From: Epiperipatus broadwayi
Taxonomy: Eukaryota; Onychophora; Udeonychophora; Euonychophora; Peripatidae
Length of the DNA stretch: 64,000 bases
Assembly (NCBI GenBank): GCA_028023455.1
Contig: JAQFVV010000186.1
Coordinates: forward strand, 622,001-686,000
Direction: 5' to 3'
Shown: positions 26,818-37,862 of the stretch, in pieces
How the letters are laid out: every line of letters starts with the position of its first letter
Position numbering within the stretch: position 1 is the stretch's first letter
Translations under genes and position numbers: made by a program
Notes under the pieces: model-generated
What the model was told of the DNA's origin: nothing
Seen by the model: the letters and a program-made list of their open reading frames with translations, nothing else
Databases searched by the model: none

Positions 26818-26980
26818 GTTGTTACTCGTACGTCCATGCAAAACAGTGTGAAGAAGAAACAAATAATACTGGTTTATTTTTTAACGGAACCTGTTACAAT
26901 TCTAGCATGGTAACAAGTTTGCATTTAAGAGCACTGACTTTTAATATTAGCAGAAAATTACCTGCTGAATTATATTTCAA
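26818..26980 (+). CDS. SLC6 transporter, exon encoding glycosylated extracellular loop 2
   Basis: The acceptor is 'atatttttaag' ending at 26817 and the donor is gtaaga at 26981. The exon enters with two bases completing a Ser codon split with the TM3 exon and leaves with two bases. The product reads CYSYVHAKQCEEE, then NNTGLFFNGTCYNSS, and ends ISRKLPAELYF. The first Cys lies nine residues after the Cys of the previous exon, the family's EL2 disulfide spacing. Four N-glycosylation sequons are visible (NNT, NGT, NSS, NIS), fitting the large outside loop of the SLC6 family. The loop has two extra Cys residues (KQC and GTC) that could form a second disulfide; that is inference. The P-A-E-x-Y-F segment before TM4 is typical of the family. 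Confidence 0.9.
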
Positions 26981-27149
26981 GTAAGATATTTCACTTACTA
27001 TTTATTTCATATTTAATTTTTAACTTTACAAAGTAGGACGTCTTATAACAAAATTGCCTTTTGGGGCAATACTTTTAATAAAGAAAATTTATAAAATATT
27101 CCTAATTTAAAATATAAACTTGATAGACATTTCATATATATATATATAT

Positions 27150-30100
27150 CATCATCATCATCATCAACCATTATCTATCCACTGCAGGATGAAGGTCTCT
27201 CCAAGTTTAATCCATCTTCTCCGATCTTTAGCTTCTCTTTTCCACAACACTCCTGCACATTTTCTTATTTCATCCATCCATCTCACATGTGGTCTCTTTC
27301 TGGGTCTTTTACAATCTCTTAGAATCCAGTTTAAAATTTCAATTGTCCATCTATTATCATTTCTTCTAGCAATATGTCCAGCCCAACTCCATTTCAATCT
27401 TTTAATTTTTTCAATAAGGTCAGTAACACCTGTTTGTTGTCTTACCCATACATTGCGTTTTCGATCTCTTCTTGTTACTCCTAACATACATCTCTCCATA
27501 CTCCTTTGAGTGGTCTGAAGTCTCTGTATTGCTCTTCTATTAAGTGTCCAAGTCTCAGATCCATAAGTAAGAACTGGTAAAACACATTTGTTAAAAACCA
27601 TCCTTTTCAAACACATAGGCATATTTCCTTTTAGTATCAAGTTATTTCTACCAAAAGCACTCCAACCAAGTTTAATTCTATGATTAATTTCCTCCATTAT
27701 GTTTCCATCTGTATTAATAATCTGACCTAGGTATTTGTAACTGTTAACTTCTTCTAATTCTTCATAATCAATCTTTATTTTCATATTTTGAGCAAATCGA
27801 TTAAACATTACTTTAGTCTTTTTAACATTTATCTTTAGTCCTACTTTTCTACTTTCATCTGCTAACTCCTGCAACATTTCCTGCAGCTCTGAAGCATTAT
27901 TTGCAAAAACAACTACATCATCTGCAAAATCTAGATGACTTAAATACTCTCCATTTACTTTCATTCCTTTAGTTTCCCATTTTAATCCACAAAATGCTTC
28001 TTGCAGCACTGCTGTAAAAAGTTTTGGAGATATGGAGTCACCTTGCCTTACACCTTTCTCAATGTTGATTTTTCCAGTATCATTATGTAATCTAATTGTT
28101 GCTGTTGCATTTTTATAAATATTCTTTAAAATATGACAATATCCTGGATCTATACCTTGATGATCCAATGCTTTAATCACTGAAGAAATGTGTATAGAAT
28201 CGAATGCCTTTTCATAATCTACAAATCCAAAACATAATGACAACTCATATTCATTTGTCCTTTCTATGACTTCTCTCAATACCTGGATATGATCTATTGT
28301 ACTAAAACCACTTTTAAATCCAGCTTGTTCTCTTGGTTGGTGGAAATCCAAAGTTTTCTGTAGACAAGTTGTAATTATCTTGGTAAAAATTTTATATAAA
28401 ACTGATAAAAGGCTGATAGGTCTGTAATTTCTAATATCTTTTTTATCACCTTTTTTAAATATTAATATTATTACTGCATTCTTCCAATCTTCTGGTACAT
28501 CTTTATCATTTAGACATTTGGTATATAACTTTGCTAAAATTGTTTCTATTTCTTCACCTTCTTCTTTTAATATATCAATTATAATTCCATCATTTCCTGG
28601 AGCCTTTCCTTTCTTCATACATTTAATTGCATGTCTCACTTCTTCATTTAAAATTCTGGGCAATTCGGAAGATGTAATAGATATAGGAGGTACTTGTTCT
28701 TTATTACTATATAATTCTTGATAAAAATCTTCTACCAATTTCATGATGTCATCTCTCTTTTTAGTAATAATTCCATCTTTTTTTCTTATTGCAGATATAA
28801 ATTTCCTACCAATACCAAAATGTTGTTTAACATTCTTGAGACTTTTATTTTCTTCTACAGCTTTCCTTGCTATTTCATAGTTATACTTTCTTATATCATT
28901 TTCAACTCTTTTCCGTACCATTTTACAAAATTCGAGATATTCAATTCTTTTTAATACATCATTTTTGTATATCTTCATATTCCTTCTTTTCTTCATAAAT
29001 TCTCTAGTCTCAGTAGAAATTTTATTAGTCAATTGCTGCTTTTTTCTACCAGCTATCTTTGTTGCAGTTTTTAAAAGTGTATCAGTTATTTTCATATTAA
29101 TTTCATTCAAATCTGAATCATGTTCAAAATCTCCTAACACTTGAAACCTATTTGTAAGTTCTAATTTAAATTCATTAGAATGTTTCTGAAGATTAGGAAT
29201 ATCAACTGTAAATATTGTTTTTCTCAATAATTTTTGTCTCTCTAGTTTTACATTAACACGTAACTTACACCTTACTAATCGATGATCACTTCCTGTGTTA
29301 AATTTATTAAGAACATTACAATCTTGAAATATGTATTTCCTGTTAGTCAAAATATAATCCAATTCTGCTGTATCTTCATTTGGATGCTTCCATGTCCATT
29401 TCCTTTTAACATTTTTCTCAAAAAATGAATTCATAATATAAAGTTTTTCTTTTTCTGCAAACTCCACAAGTCTATGTCCTCTCTCATTTCTATTACCATA
29501 ACCAAAATTACCTACAGCAATTTCATCTTTCATTTGTCTACCAATTCTAGCATTAAAGTCTCCCATAACAATTTTAAAATGTTGTTTACTCTGATCAAAA
29601 GCCTTTTGTACATCCATATAAAAATCTTCTACTACTTCATCACTATGAGAACTTGTTGGGGCATAAACCTGAATTATCTGCATTTGGTATCTGCTATTAA
29701 GTTGTATAACTAATCTTGCAACTCTGTCCGATACACCATCAATCTCCACAATATTGTTCTTCCACTTTTTATTTATAATGAATCCTACTCCACTTGTATT
29801 TCCAATATGTGTGCCTTTATAATAGAGTATATGTCCACTTTTTAAATCAATTGTTTCTTCACCTTTTCTTCTAACTTCATAAAGTCCAATAATGTCTCAT
29901 TTAATATAAGACAATTCTTCTTCTAATTCTTGCAATCTTCCTTCACTTGAAAGTGATCTGCAGTTGTAAGTACCTAAATAAAAAGTCGTCATCAAATGGC
30001 AGCCTGGGTCCGCAATCAGGGGATTCTTAGCACCCTCCACCTTCGGCCACCAACCACTGCCTTGGTTGGTGACTTTACAGCCTCCTGGGAATAAGGGCCA

Positions 30101-30448
30101 TGCTTTATTTTTGTCTGTCATAATTGTATATATGTATTGGAAAAATATTTATCATTTACACAAACATTCATTCTGCCTTATCAGACACTGAGAAGAAAGA
30201 CCATGGTGTTTCTTGATCTTAAACTCAGAGGTAAAAAGCCAATAAACTCACCATGCTGGCTAATGCATGTTGGTGAGCAGCCCATCCATGCTTGTATACT
30301 ATATGAATAATCACATAGTAATAACAGCTGCAATGACAAGAACGTATGGAGTGGACATTAGGAATTTGCCCTGCTCGGTTCCTTTAAGGCCTCCAAGAGG
30401 AATCAAAGGGACTCCTTTCAGTTAATAGCAAACTCCTTTCTGCAGCCA
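27150..30448 (-). mobile_element. Near-complete RTE-clade LINE (copy 1), antisense
   Basis: A 3.3-kb non-LTR retrotransposon. On the minus strand it runs from 'tggctgcagaaaggag' (5' end, 30448) through a 5' UTR of about 330 bp and one long reading frame. It ends in a (GAT)n-type tail, seen as CATCATCAT on + at 27150. Both ends coincide with those of copy 2 at 52959-56144, which supports the boundaries. Flanking TATATATATAT on both sides may be the target duplication, but simple sequence makes it unprovable. It inserted in the intron between the EL2 and TM4 exons, only about 170 bp after the EL2 exon. Confidence 0.92.
27164..30121 (-). pseudogene. RTE endonuclease-reverse transcriptase, one in-frame stop
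   Basis: A single-frame polyprotein of about 985 codons from ATG at 30121 (start MTDKNKAWPLFPGG). An APE-type endonuclease comes first: YNCRSL, VYAPTSSHSDE, MGDFNARIG, then GSDHRLVRC with the catalytic His. The reverse transcriptase follows: NYRPISLLS, motif A FVDYEKAFDS, motif B GVRQGDSISPKLF, motif C HLDFADDVVVFA. A conserved C-terminal part includes YGSETWTLNRR and SWAGHIARR. The only break seen is a TGA at 29897-29899, in the endonuclease, where copy 2 has a Trp codon. Frame and motifs are otherwise intact over more than 860 codons, so the copy is young. Fixed-insertion activity is unlikely given the stop. Confidence 0.9.
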
Positions 30449-30654
30449 TATATATATATTACAAAATTGGTTAATCAAGTCTCACACAAGTATATAAATG
30501 GATAAATAGCTATAGAGAAAAACAGCAACCACATTGTCACTATACAGTGTTTGAATCCAGAACAAGGATCTCATGAGATAACTAAAAAAATTGACATCAT
30601 TTTTCTCCATGGCTTCACAAAATGCAATCTCAGATATATTATTTGTAAATATGC

Positions 30655-31740
30655 TTTTTTCAGGATTTTTTTTTGTTGGGTCATTTGAATAGAATCGTGC
30701 ACTTCTAGTTTATGTATTAAGTTATGATGTTGAATTATTTGGAGAATAATTGATGTTGATTCCAGTATTATGTGATGATATCTCTATTGTGGGATGAAAT
30801 ACTGTATACTGATAAAATAGTAGTTAGTTATTTCTATGCATTTATATGTTTATTAGCTATTTATTCATTTACTTGCTTATATATATTTTGATTAGTCAAC
30901 TTTGTTACTTATATTTAAGGGTGTTTTGATTATATGTCTTGAATAAATTATTTATATCTAAATGTATGATTTGTAATTACATATAATAATTTATATATAG
31001 TAATTACTTTCATAGAATTCATCCATCAAAAAACAGCCAATGCTTAGACAATCCCAATATAGATAACGATCAACATTCTCAAACTGTTGTGAAGACAAAT
31101 TTCATTTTAACAATAAAGGTTGCCTTGACAACTGTTTGAGATTGTTGATTTGTTATCTATATTGGGATTGTTTAAGTGTTGACTGGTTTCTAATGGTTAC
31201 TTATAAATCCATTTAGCCTTGAATATTATTATACTTATTATTTAAAATATAATATGTATATATTTTAAATATGTGTTGATTTAAGAGTTCTTGATTAGAT
31301 TCATGCCTTTTTAAATTTAATAATCACATATAATAATCATTTATGGTTTGTAATTAACTTCTCAGTGTACAATTAGTGATGTATTATTTGTAATTTATGT
31401 ATAAATATACATTTTCCAAGATTTAATTTGTTTTTCTCTCGAATAAAATCATGAATTTCTAATTTAAATACTAAAATATAAATATTTAATATTTTTAATG
31501 GTAATGCATGAGAAGGGGAACTAATATTAATATCCAGGCTCACCTGATGAACCCCCTATTTTAGGATGAAATACTGTATAATGACAAAATGAGTGTTTTC
31601 TCTGTGCATTACTGTGGATAGCTAATTATTTATTCATTTACATGCTTGTGTGTGTGTGTGTTGATGAGTCAACTTTGTGACATATATTTAAACTTTTATA
31701 TATATATATTTTAGATATATTGTTTATATATAAGTGTTAT
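30655..31740. repeat. Diverged direct duplication flanking a hairpin
   Basis: The segment 30655-31000 and the segment 31420-31740 are diverged direct repeats (shared 'ggatgaaatactgtata', 'tagtcaactttgt', and the 'cgtgcacttctagttta' type start). Between them at 31034-31186 is an imperfect inverted repeat (next entry). The AT dinucleotide tract at 31737-31755 is simple sequence. Confidence 0.6.
31034..31186. mobile_element. Foldback element of about 150 bp
   Basis: The left arm 'caatcccaatatagataac' pairs with 'gttatctatattgggattg'; complementarity extends over roughly 60-65 bp per arm with a short loop around 31095-31125. A partial copy of one end ('caatgcttagacgatt') lies at 31777. It is non-coding. 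Confidence 0.7.
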
Positions 31741-33466
31741 ATATATATATATAATTTATAAATATGTATATATTATCAATGCTTAGACGATTTTATATTT
31801 GAGTATAAATGTTCAATGTAGCTTAGCATTGGAATAGAATGCCAGCATATTATGGTAAAAATAAAACCTTTTAAGGCAAAGGTTTTTCCAATAGTATTAT
31901 TTCAAAAAGTCATTAATCCAGGCTTATTAAGTGTAGTAAGGAAAAAGTCTGGATTTGAATCTAGGTAAAGAGTGAGGTAAGCCATGACAAAAATAATGGT
32001 TTTTATATGATTTCTGGCAGAGAACTTTAACATATTTGCACAAATGGAAGCTAATGATTTTTTTTTGCATTAAAATAAGTCCGATTTAAAATATAAAAGT
32101 TTTTAGTTTAATTACTTGTGTAAACATTACTTTCTGCAATACTAAGTTCAGAAATTTGAAATTGTGAACATTTTTAGCATATTTCAATAACATGGACAAG
32201 TGTGTGCTTTTTTTAATTGGAATGTTTTTAAACATAGTTATTTATATTACTATCAGAGTATTTAAATCATAAACAAAAAAAACCAAGATGCTTAAAATTG
32301 TTTATTAACTTTTAATGAGTGCTAAAGATTGGATATGAAATATAATATGGTATCAAAGTGAATGCTAGGACATTACCTTCACCCTTCTTGCATATGCTCT
32401 GTTTCTAATCAATTATAGTATTCTAAGAATAAACACGTTTTTTTATACTTTAATGATTCTCATCTAGTTTAAAAATAAATGTATTATGTGCATTTTTTAA
32501 ATTATATAGACAATAAATTTACATATTGAGCCATAAAGGAAACATTGTCTTTATTTTGTTTTGCCACAATTCAAGAGTTTTCTTAGAAAAGATTGTTTAA
32601 ACTTTTTTATATATCTAACTCCTAAGATCTCATAAGTTGCATTATATATTGAGAATCTGTCATCCTAAAAAAGGAGCAACTATTGAATAAATCATTATTT
32701 ACAGTGATAACAGCCTTTCATGATCATTATTTCATTAATCCATTTTAAACATTCAAATAGTTGCTCTGGAGGTCATGTGGAATTTGAACAGTAGAAATGA
32801 TCAGTCGGGTTTTGATTAGTAATATTTGTTCTTCAAATATGTCACTCTACTACTGGTCTAAACTACAGAGGGCAGTAATTAGCTTTCACTTATATCTATT
32901 CAGTATTCGATAGTGGACAAATTGAATCCAAAGATTGAAGTTATTGTAACTTGTCATCCCCTTATCTCGGACTGCATTTGGATGAATGTGGCAGTTATTG
33001 AACATATGTGAAACATCTGTGATCGTGACAAAAGTTGTTTATCGAGGAACTAGTGATATAACTATTTCAACATTGTCTGGCAATTATTGATTTATTCATC
33101 AAATAACCAGAGGGATAAGCAGGGTTTCCATACCCAAGAGAGAATTAATTGGTTCAACCTTAAAAGATATGTTTACTTATAAATTAATTCTTTACAGTAT
33201 CTGGTTGTTAAATGTGCCATAATTTATCAGAAGCAAGATGACTTTGGAGTCAATAATCAAGAAAATTCTGTTAGTTTGTTTTATATGTTGCATATATATG
33301 ATGTAATTTTTACTTAATGTGATAAACACAAAGAATTTTAGTTCAGTCTAATTTATTTTAAAAAAAAGCTGAGCAATATTTTAATGACATGCTTAACTCA
33401 TCTGAAAGAGCTTACAAACAAATTGAAGCAGTGGTAACTTAAAATATGTATATTCAATCGGACACT
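31741..33466. other. Intronic DNA, nothing recognised
   Basis: AT-rich unique-looking sequence. No exon, SINE or inverted repeat could be supported. Confidence 0.4.
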
Positions 33467-34463
33467 GCAAAAAAATGACTGGTTCTTTCTCCAAACTGTC
33501 TGCAACACCATCTCTGAATCAATGCATAAGTTACTCAGTGACCCAGTTTAGCCATTCACCACTAGCATATTTGAATCATGAATTTAATCATAATCCATAA
33601 TAGAACAACATGAAATTTTATTTTCAATTGAGAAAAGCTGCTAGTGAAAAAGTTTGAAATGATTCACTCTGTGTTTGGCTGCAAAACCATGACTTCCAAG
33701 AATGTTTTAAGTAGTTTTTTTAAAGATCTTATGGATGGTAGGAAAAGTATTGAAGCTGATTAACAAGAATACAGAACATACTATCACACTTCATGTCATA
33801 ACTCAGGATCCAGACAAATTAGCATCTTGTTGTGTTTACTGCTTGATTTATGATATAAACCCAAGCTAATAGAAATATATTTATAAAGAAAAATATTAAA
33901 CTATATGTGATGTTGCACCTTAGTATAGCATTACTTGCCATGCAACTAAAAATGTAAGAGATTTCAAGTATTCTTATAAGGTTATCTACCACTTCCAGCT
34001 GTATTACGACAGTGTGCCTCATGAGTAAGTATGGTGACAGTTGCAACTCTTCTGTGACAGCTTATCTCATGTCTGGTTTACTTCTGGAAGCTTCCAGTTC
34101 TAATGTTAACTTGCCTCATGCTCAACCACATAGTAAACAATGGGTAAACTGTTCTTTGATAGTTATTGTTTGATTTTTACCTCCAAATGGACTGAAAATA
34201 ATTGAATACACTAAACATCATCACCTATTGGCCCATCCTTGTTATTGTACATGTGTTATCTATTCATATATTTATTGGTTCATGCTGCTCAATGCTCACT
34301 CTGATCAAGATAAGATTGAATCTGGACTAGTCCATTATTTGAAGGCAGGGTGAGATATAACACACCTTAATTTTTTTTTGGTAAATAGCTAAATGTCTCT
34401 GTGTGATAACTGCATTCATTCAGACATGGCATCACAGACAGTTTGGAGAAAAACACATTGTGT
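33467..34463. mobile_element. Foldback family R3, copy A (about 1 kb)
   Basis: The left terminus ('actggttctttctccaaact', 33470) is the reverse complement of the right terminus ('cagacagtttggagaaa', near 34437). Similarity continues for about 85 bp per arm, through the 'atctctgaatcaatgca' region. The body at 33640-33830 recurs at 35950-36110 and 48515-48700 ('ggaaaagtattgaag', 'gatccagaca'). No transposase-like frame was found. It is a DNA-transposon-like non-autonomous family by structure. Confidence 0.65.
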
Positions 34464-35324
34464 ATGTAGAAAAATTGATAAAAAATATGTTGTGGTCATA
34501 AATACAAACCAGTAAAAAACATTATTTTAAAGATTAAGAGTTATACTTATTAAATATTTTTTGGAAATGGCATAGTACCTTTATCTGTTGAAGAATATCT
34601 GTAGCAGTTTAATGGGTATAATGACATTAGAATAGAAATTTCTTCATCAACAAATGACAACAGAATATGGTTTCCAAGATTTGTTAGATTAAAATTACTT
34701 TTGAAGGTGTCTTGCTTCAACTGTATCCACATATACTTATTGCGGAAGTGAAAGGATAATTATTCTTTCAGTATCTGATTGGTCAGATTATCTGAATTGT
34801 AGTAGTTCAATTAGTAAAATTTGAACCATTTTTGAACATGCAAATTCTGTTGTCCATAACATCATCATATCTGCTTTCCTTGTCTTTAGCCCCAAAACAA
34901 TGAACATAATCTTGCATTCATGAAAATTAGATAATTTTATATTATTAAATTTATAGGATTCATAATAAGTTTAGGACAATTTTTTATCAATATTTCTTAC
35001 AGATTTATAATCCACATGTTTCCCATGAAGATTTTTATTGACATGTATTTTTTAATCTTTTTTAAAATGTATGGAAGGAGTTGCCAGTGTTAGGCCAAAT
35101 TTGTTAGAGCAGGATTTGAACTGAATTTGTATTACTTAATTATTCTAGTTAAAATTATTAAAGTTATTAATAAAAAAGAATTGATTATTTTAAAAGAATC
35201 AATTTTTAGAATAAAACTTTTCTCTGAATTATGAAATCACACACCAATGAAAAATACAATTTTACTTTAAAAATTCACCAATTCATTCTGAGAGTAAATA
35301 ATTATGCATAGAGTGTTTCAGAGT
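34464..35324. other. Intronic DNA, nothing recognised
   Basis: AT-rich sequence between two R3 elements. The 60-aa minus-strand frame has no recognisable similarity. Confidence 0.4.
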
Positions 35325-36190
35325 GAAAAGGTAACTGGTTCTCTGTCAAACTTGCCTGCAAAGCCATTTCTGCTTCAACATATAAATCAGACAAAACTGT
35401 TATTGAGCAGTTTGAAATGATTTGAATGGTTTGGCAGTAAAAACTATGAATCATTAAAACAGGCAAAACTCTCCATACAGTAGTGCCATTTAGTGCAAAC
35501 CAGAGTAATCACTGGATACCAGAAGGGTTGTGCATAAAATCCCCATCTAGTGCCTACTCATCCAATATCCCCAGACTAGTTTCTAGCTGTCAGTGAGGAG
35601 TCTTGGACCTGAGAACATTGCAGCTAGATCTTAGCATCTAATGAAACCCTCCAGCAGCCATCTTTTATCTCTACTTAACTACAAAATTATGAGAATAAAA
35701 TTGAAAACACAATAATATTTTCAATCCAATCTCATTAGCTTATATAGTCATATAGGTCTGAACTTAGTTCAGTACCTATGTGAAAGCCACAAGCTAGAAA
35801 TTAGTTTAGGGATATTGGATGAATAGGCACTAGATAGGGATTTTTGGCATTCATTGATTACTTTGGCTTCCACTGAATGGTACTACTATATAGAGTTTTG
35901 CCTATTTTAATAACAGTTATGAAAAAGCATAAGAAATAATGAGCATGTGGTGTTTAGTGTTTAAACAATGAATCATGAGAATGTTTTCAAATAGTTTTTA
36001 AGATTTCATGATGACTGGAAGAATATTAAAGATGATCTATGAAAATACAAACATATATTTCATGTTGAAACTTATGATCAAATATACCAGTATTATAAAA
36101 ATTTTGTGGTGAATAGCTAGACTATGTGACACACACATTGATGCAGAGATTGTGTGGCAGACAGTTTAGACTGAAAGATACTGTGTTTAT
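35325..36190. mobile_element. Foldback family R3, copy B, interrupted by R2
   Basis: The left arm at 35330-35400 ('actggttctctgtcaaact') pairs with the right arm at 36110-36180 ('ggcagacagtttagact'). The body is split: sequence up to about 35453 and from about 35955 corresponds to the continuous body of copy A, with R2 between. The order of events is R3 first, then R2. Confidence 0.65.
35454..35955. mobile_element. Foldback family R2, most complete copy
   Basis: The left arm starts at 35454 ('ttaaaacaggcaaaactc') and is the reverse complement of the right arm ending near 35910 ('gagttttgcctattttaa'). Complementarity extends about 125 bp and includes 'catccaatatccc' and its partner. Similarity to the copy at 1-125 continues about 45 bp beyond the TTAA, so the true outer edge may be near 35955. 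The centre holds blocks shared with 2690-2900 and 20005-20200. Confidence 0.7.
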
Positions 36191-36587
36191 TTACAACTAA
36201 ATTCTGTTAGAAAAGAAGTATTTCAGTGCCCTTGAAATTATTTTTTATATTTGTGTTACAGAATAATAACTTATTATCAATTATTGGATCTTATATTAAT
36301 ATATTGTTATTTGTTTACATTTTAAATTCTTACATTCTAAGTCTCAGATGACAACAACTTGTTATTCCTATAACCCTGATTTTAATATGGGTTAGATAAA
36401 AACTAAAATTTTTGTTCCAGATTTTAATTAGGCTTAAGATTTTTTTCAAATTATTAGCTTATGACCCATTTAGCAAACCATCTAAAATAGAGAGGAAAAC
36501 AAAAGTGGTAACTTCTCAAACTTCTGCCATCTACAATTATTAAGCCTGGTGAGTAATAATTGTTTCTTTATGAAAGAATGTTGGAAA

Positions 36588-36718
36588 GTCTTTGTCTTGC
36601 AGTTGGTTAGAGTGTTACCTTACAATTCAATATTTGAAAATCTAAAGGTCCAGGTTCGATTCCTATGCTAGTACTGTTACTGGTCAGACCAGCCACACCC
36701 GAAGAAGAGAAGAAAAAA
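36588..36718 (+). mobile_element. tRNA-derived SINE, second family
   Basis: An A-box-like 'gcagttggttagagtg' near 36600 is followed 55 bp later by a perfect B box 'ggttcgattcc' (36653-36663). The interval is slightly long for a functional tRNA, and there is no cloverleaf I can close, so this is a SINE head rather than a tRNA gene. The tail is 'gaagaagagaagaaaaaag'. It is distinct in sequence from the 4916-5018 family. Confidence 0.65.
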
Positions 36719-36804
36719 GTACCACTTGAGATCTTGTGTTATATACTAAGCTGTGGGTTTTAAGAAATTAAATGTAATTGGAAAATTTAAATGAATTTCA
36801 AAAT

Positions 36805-36856
36805 TTGCTTTAAAGACCTTCATTAACATCAGATGATGGAAACAATCCAACATATG
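36805..36856. repeat. Orphan terminus of the 19.6-kb MITE family
   Basis: 'ttaaagaccttcat' and 'cagatgatggaaacaatcca' match the right terminus of 19633-20002. The partner arm was not found nearby. Confidence 0.5.
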
Positions 36857-37019
36857 GTTGCAACTTATATTGAATCTTATAAACAGTCTCCAGTGAAAAA
36901 AAAAGACTGATTTTCTGGCCAAACTATTTTCACTGTCATTTAGAATTAACACATATGTTGCCTCCTAGTGTAACTCTTCTATAGAAAAATTTTAAAAGTA
37001 CTATTATATCTATATGATA

Positions 37020-37529
37020 GTTTATGACAGGTGTGGGCAATTGTTTTTGTTCAGGGGCCACACAGGTTGATGGAGGGCCGCATCGAGGGCCACTTTGTGG
37101 AAGCAAAGGTTAGCGGAGGGCCGCATCTTTTTTCATGACACAATAAACACACTGCTTTATTCCCTGTATTACCAAAGAAATATTTGTTTGTCCATTCTTC
37201 ATTAAACACACAACATTCATCACCAGTTTTACATTTTTTTGGAGGGTTCATGCTTTCACTAAAGTTAGAAATGTATATATTTTCTAATGCAAAAACAAAA
37301 TTGAAATTAACCAGATCAACTAGAAAAGCACTGCACATCATATCTACACTGCGCATGTGTATTGATGTGGCCATCCTAGTGGAAAATAAGAGATGAATTT
37401 TCAGTTGCGCACATAAAGGAAATCTCAGTTTAAGATGGATTTTTCTGATTGTCTTGGAGGGCCACATAAAATCTCTTAGAGGGCTACATGTGGCCCTCAG
37501 GCTACTATTTGCCCACCCCTGGTTTATGA
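37020..37529 (-). mobile_element. hAT-superfamily element, 494 bp, perfect 8-bp target duplication
   Basis: The element at 37028-37521 starts 'caggtgtgggcaa' and ends 'tttgcccacccctg', the short CAGGGGTGGGCAA-type inverted termini of Charlie-like hAT transposons. The identical 8-bp GTTTATGA occurs at 37020-37027 and 37522-37529, the hAT hallmark. Subterminal 'gagggcc' repeats ('agggccgcat', 'gagggccacat') are also typical. It is an internally deleted copy that keeps the 5' end of the transposase gene. Confidence 0.93.
37051..37251 (-). pseudogene. hAT transposase N-terminal remnant
   Basis: From the ATG at 37251 on the minus strand the frame reads MNPPKKCKTGDECCVF and then NEEWTNKYFFGNTG-NKAVCLLCHEK. 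This is the pre-zinc-finger and zinc-finger start seen at the N-terminus of Charlie/ZBED-like and GTF2IRD2-like hAT transposases (F-x-E-E-W-T-x-K-Y-F-F then AVCLxC). About 67 residues remain before the internal deletion joins the frame to the element's other end. The catalytic domain is absent. The longer frame starting at 37590 is not meaningful, because it crosses the element boundary. Confidence 0.75.
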
Positions 37530-37549
37530 TATGGACTGTGAGAATGTGT

Positions 37550-37862
37550 TTTCTACTTTCATCAATCATCTTCATTGTTCTCAAAATCATGATAAAATCT
37601 TGTGAAACATTTGAAAAAACTTTTGTGATTTCTCAGTTTAAATCAATTCAAAAGTTTCAGTAACAGTTGCCCAATTTAAAACAAAATTTATTCTATCATA
37701 AGTTAAGGTATCTAATCCACTGTCTCCTTTTATGTAATCAAGACATATTAGCACCTTAAAATTCATGTGGTCACAAGCTAAATTATATCACTACTTCATA
37801 CATGCATTGTGACTCGGGGGTGGTGCTGTAGGCATTTTGGAGAGAACCTGTCGTCTCTAAAG
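37550..37862 (+). repeat. Probable R3-family right-half copy
   Basis: Shows the R3 body and end order: a 'gaaacatttgaaaa' zone, 'aagacatattagcacctta', then 'ttttggagagaacc'. It is diverged; no matching left arm was found nearby. The hAT element lies immediately before it. Confidence 0.45.

Noticed and set aside
27120-29713. Several plus-strand open frames across the RTE element (27120-27509, 28518-28954, 29474-29713)
   Set aside because: They are shadows of the minus-strand endonuclease-reverse transcriptase.
35454-35910. piggyBac-type MITE because R2 arms start and end at TTAA
   Set aside because: Similarity with the copy at 1-125 continues past the TTAA for about 45 bp, so TTAA is probably inside the repeat rather than a target duplication.
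36592-36690. Functional tRNA gene
   Set aside because: A and B boxes are present but the spacing is long and no acceptor stem or anticodon arm can be closed; a SINE head explains it.
37051-37590. 179-aa minus-strand gene
   Set aside because: The frame starts outside the hAT element and runs into it; only the part from 37251 down has transposase similarity.
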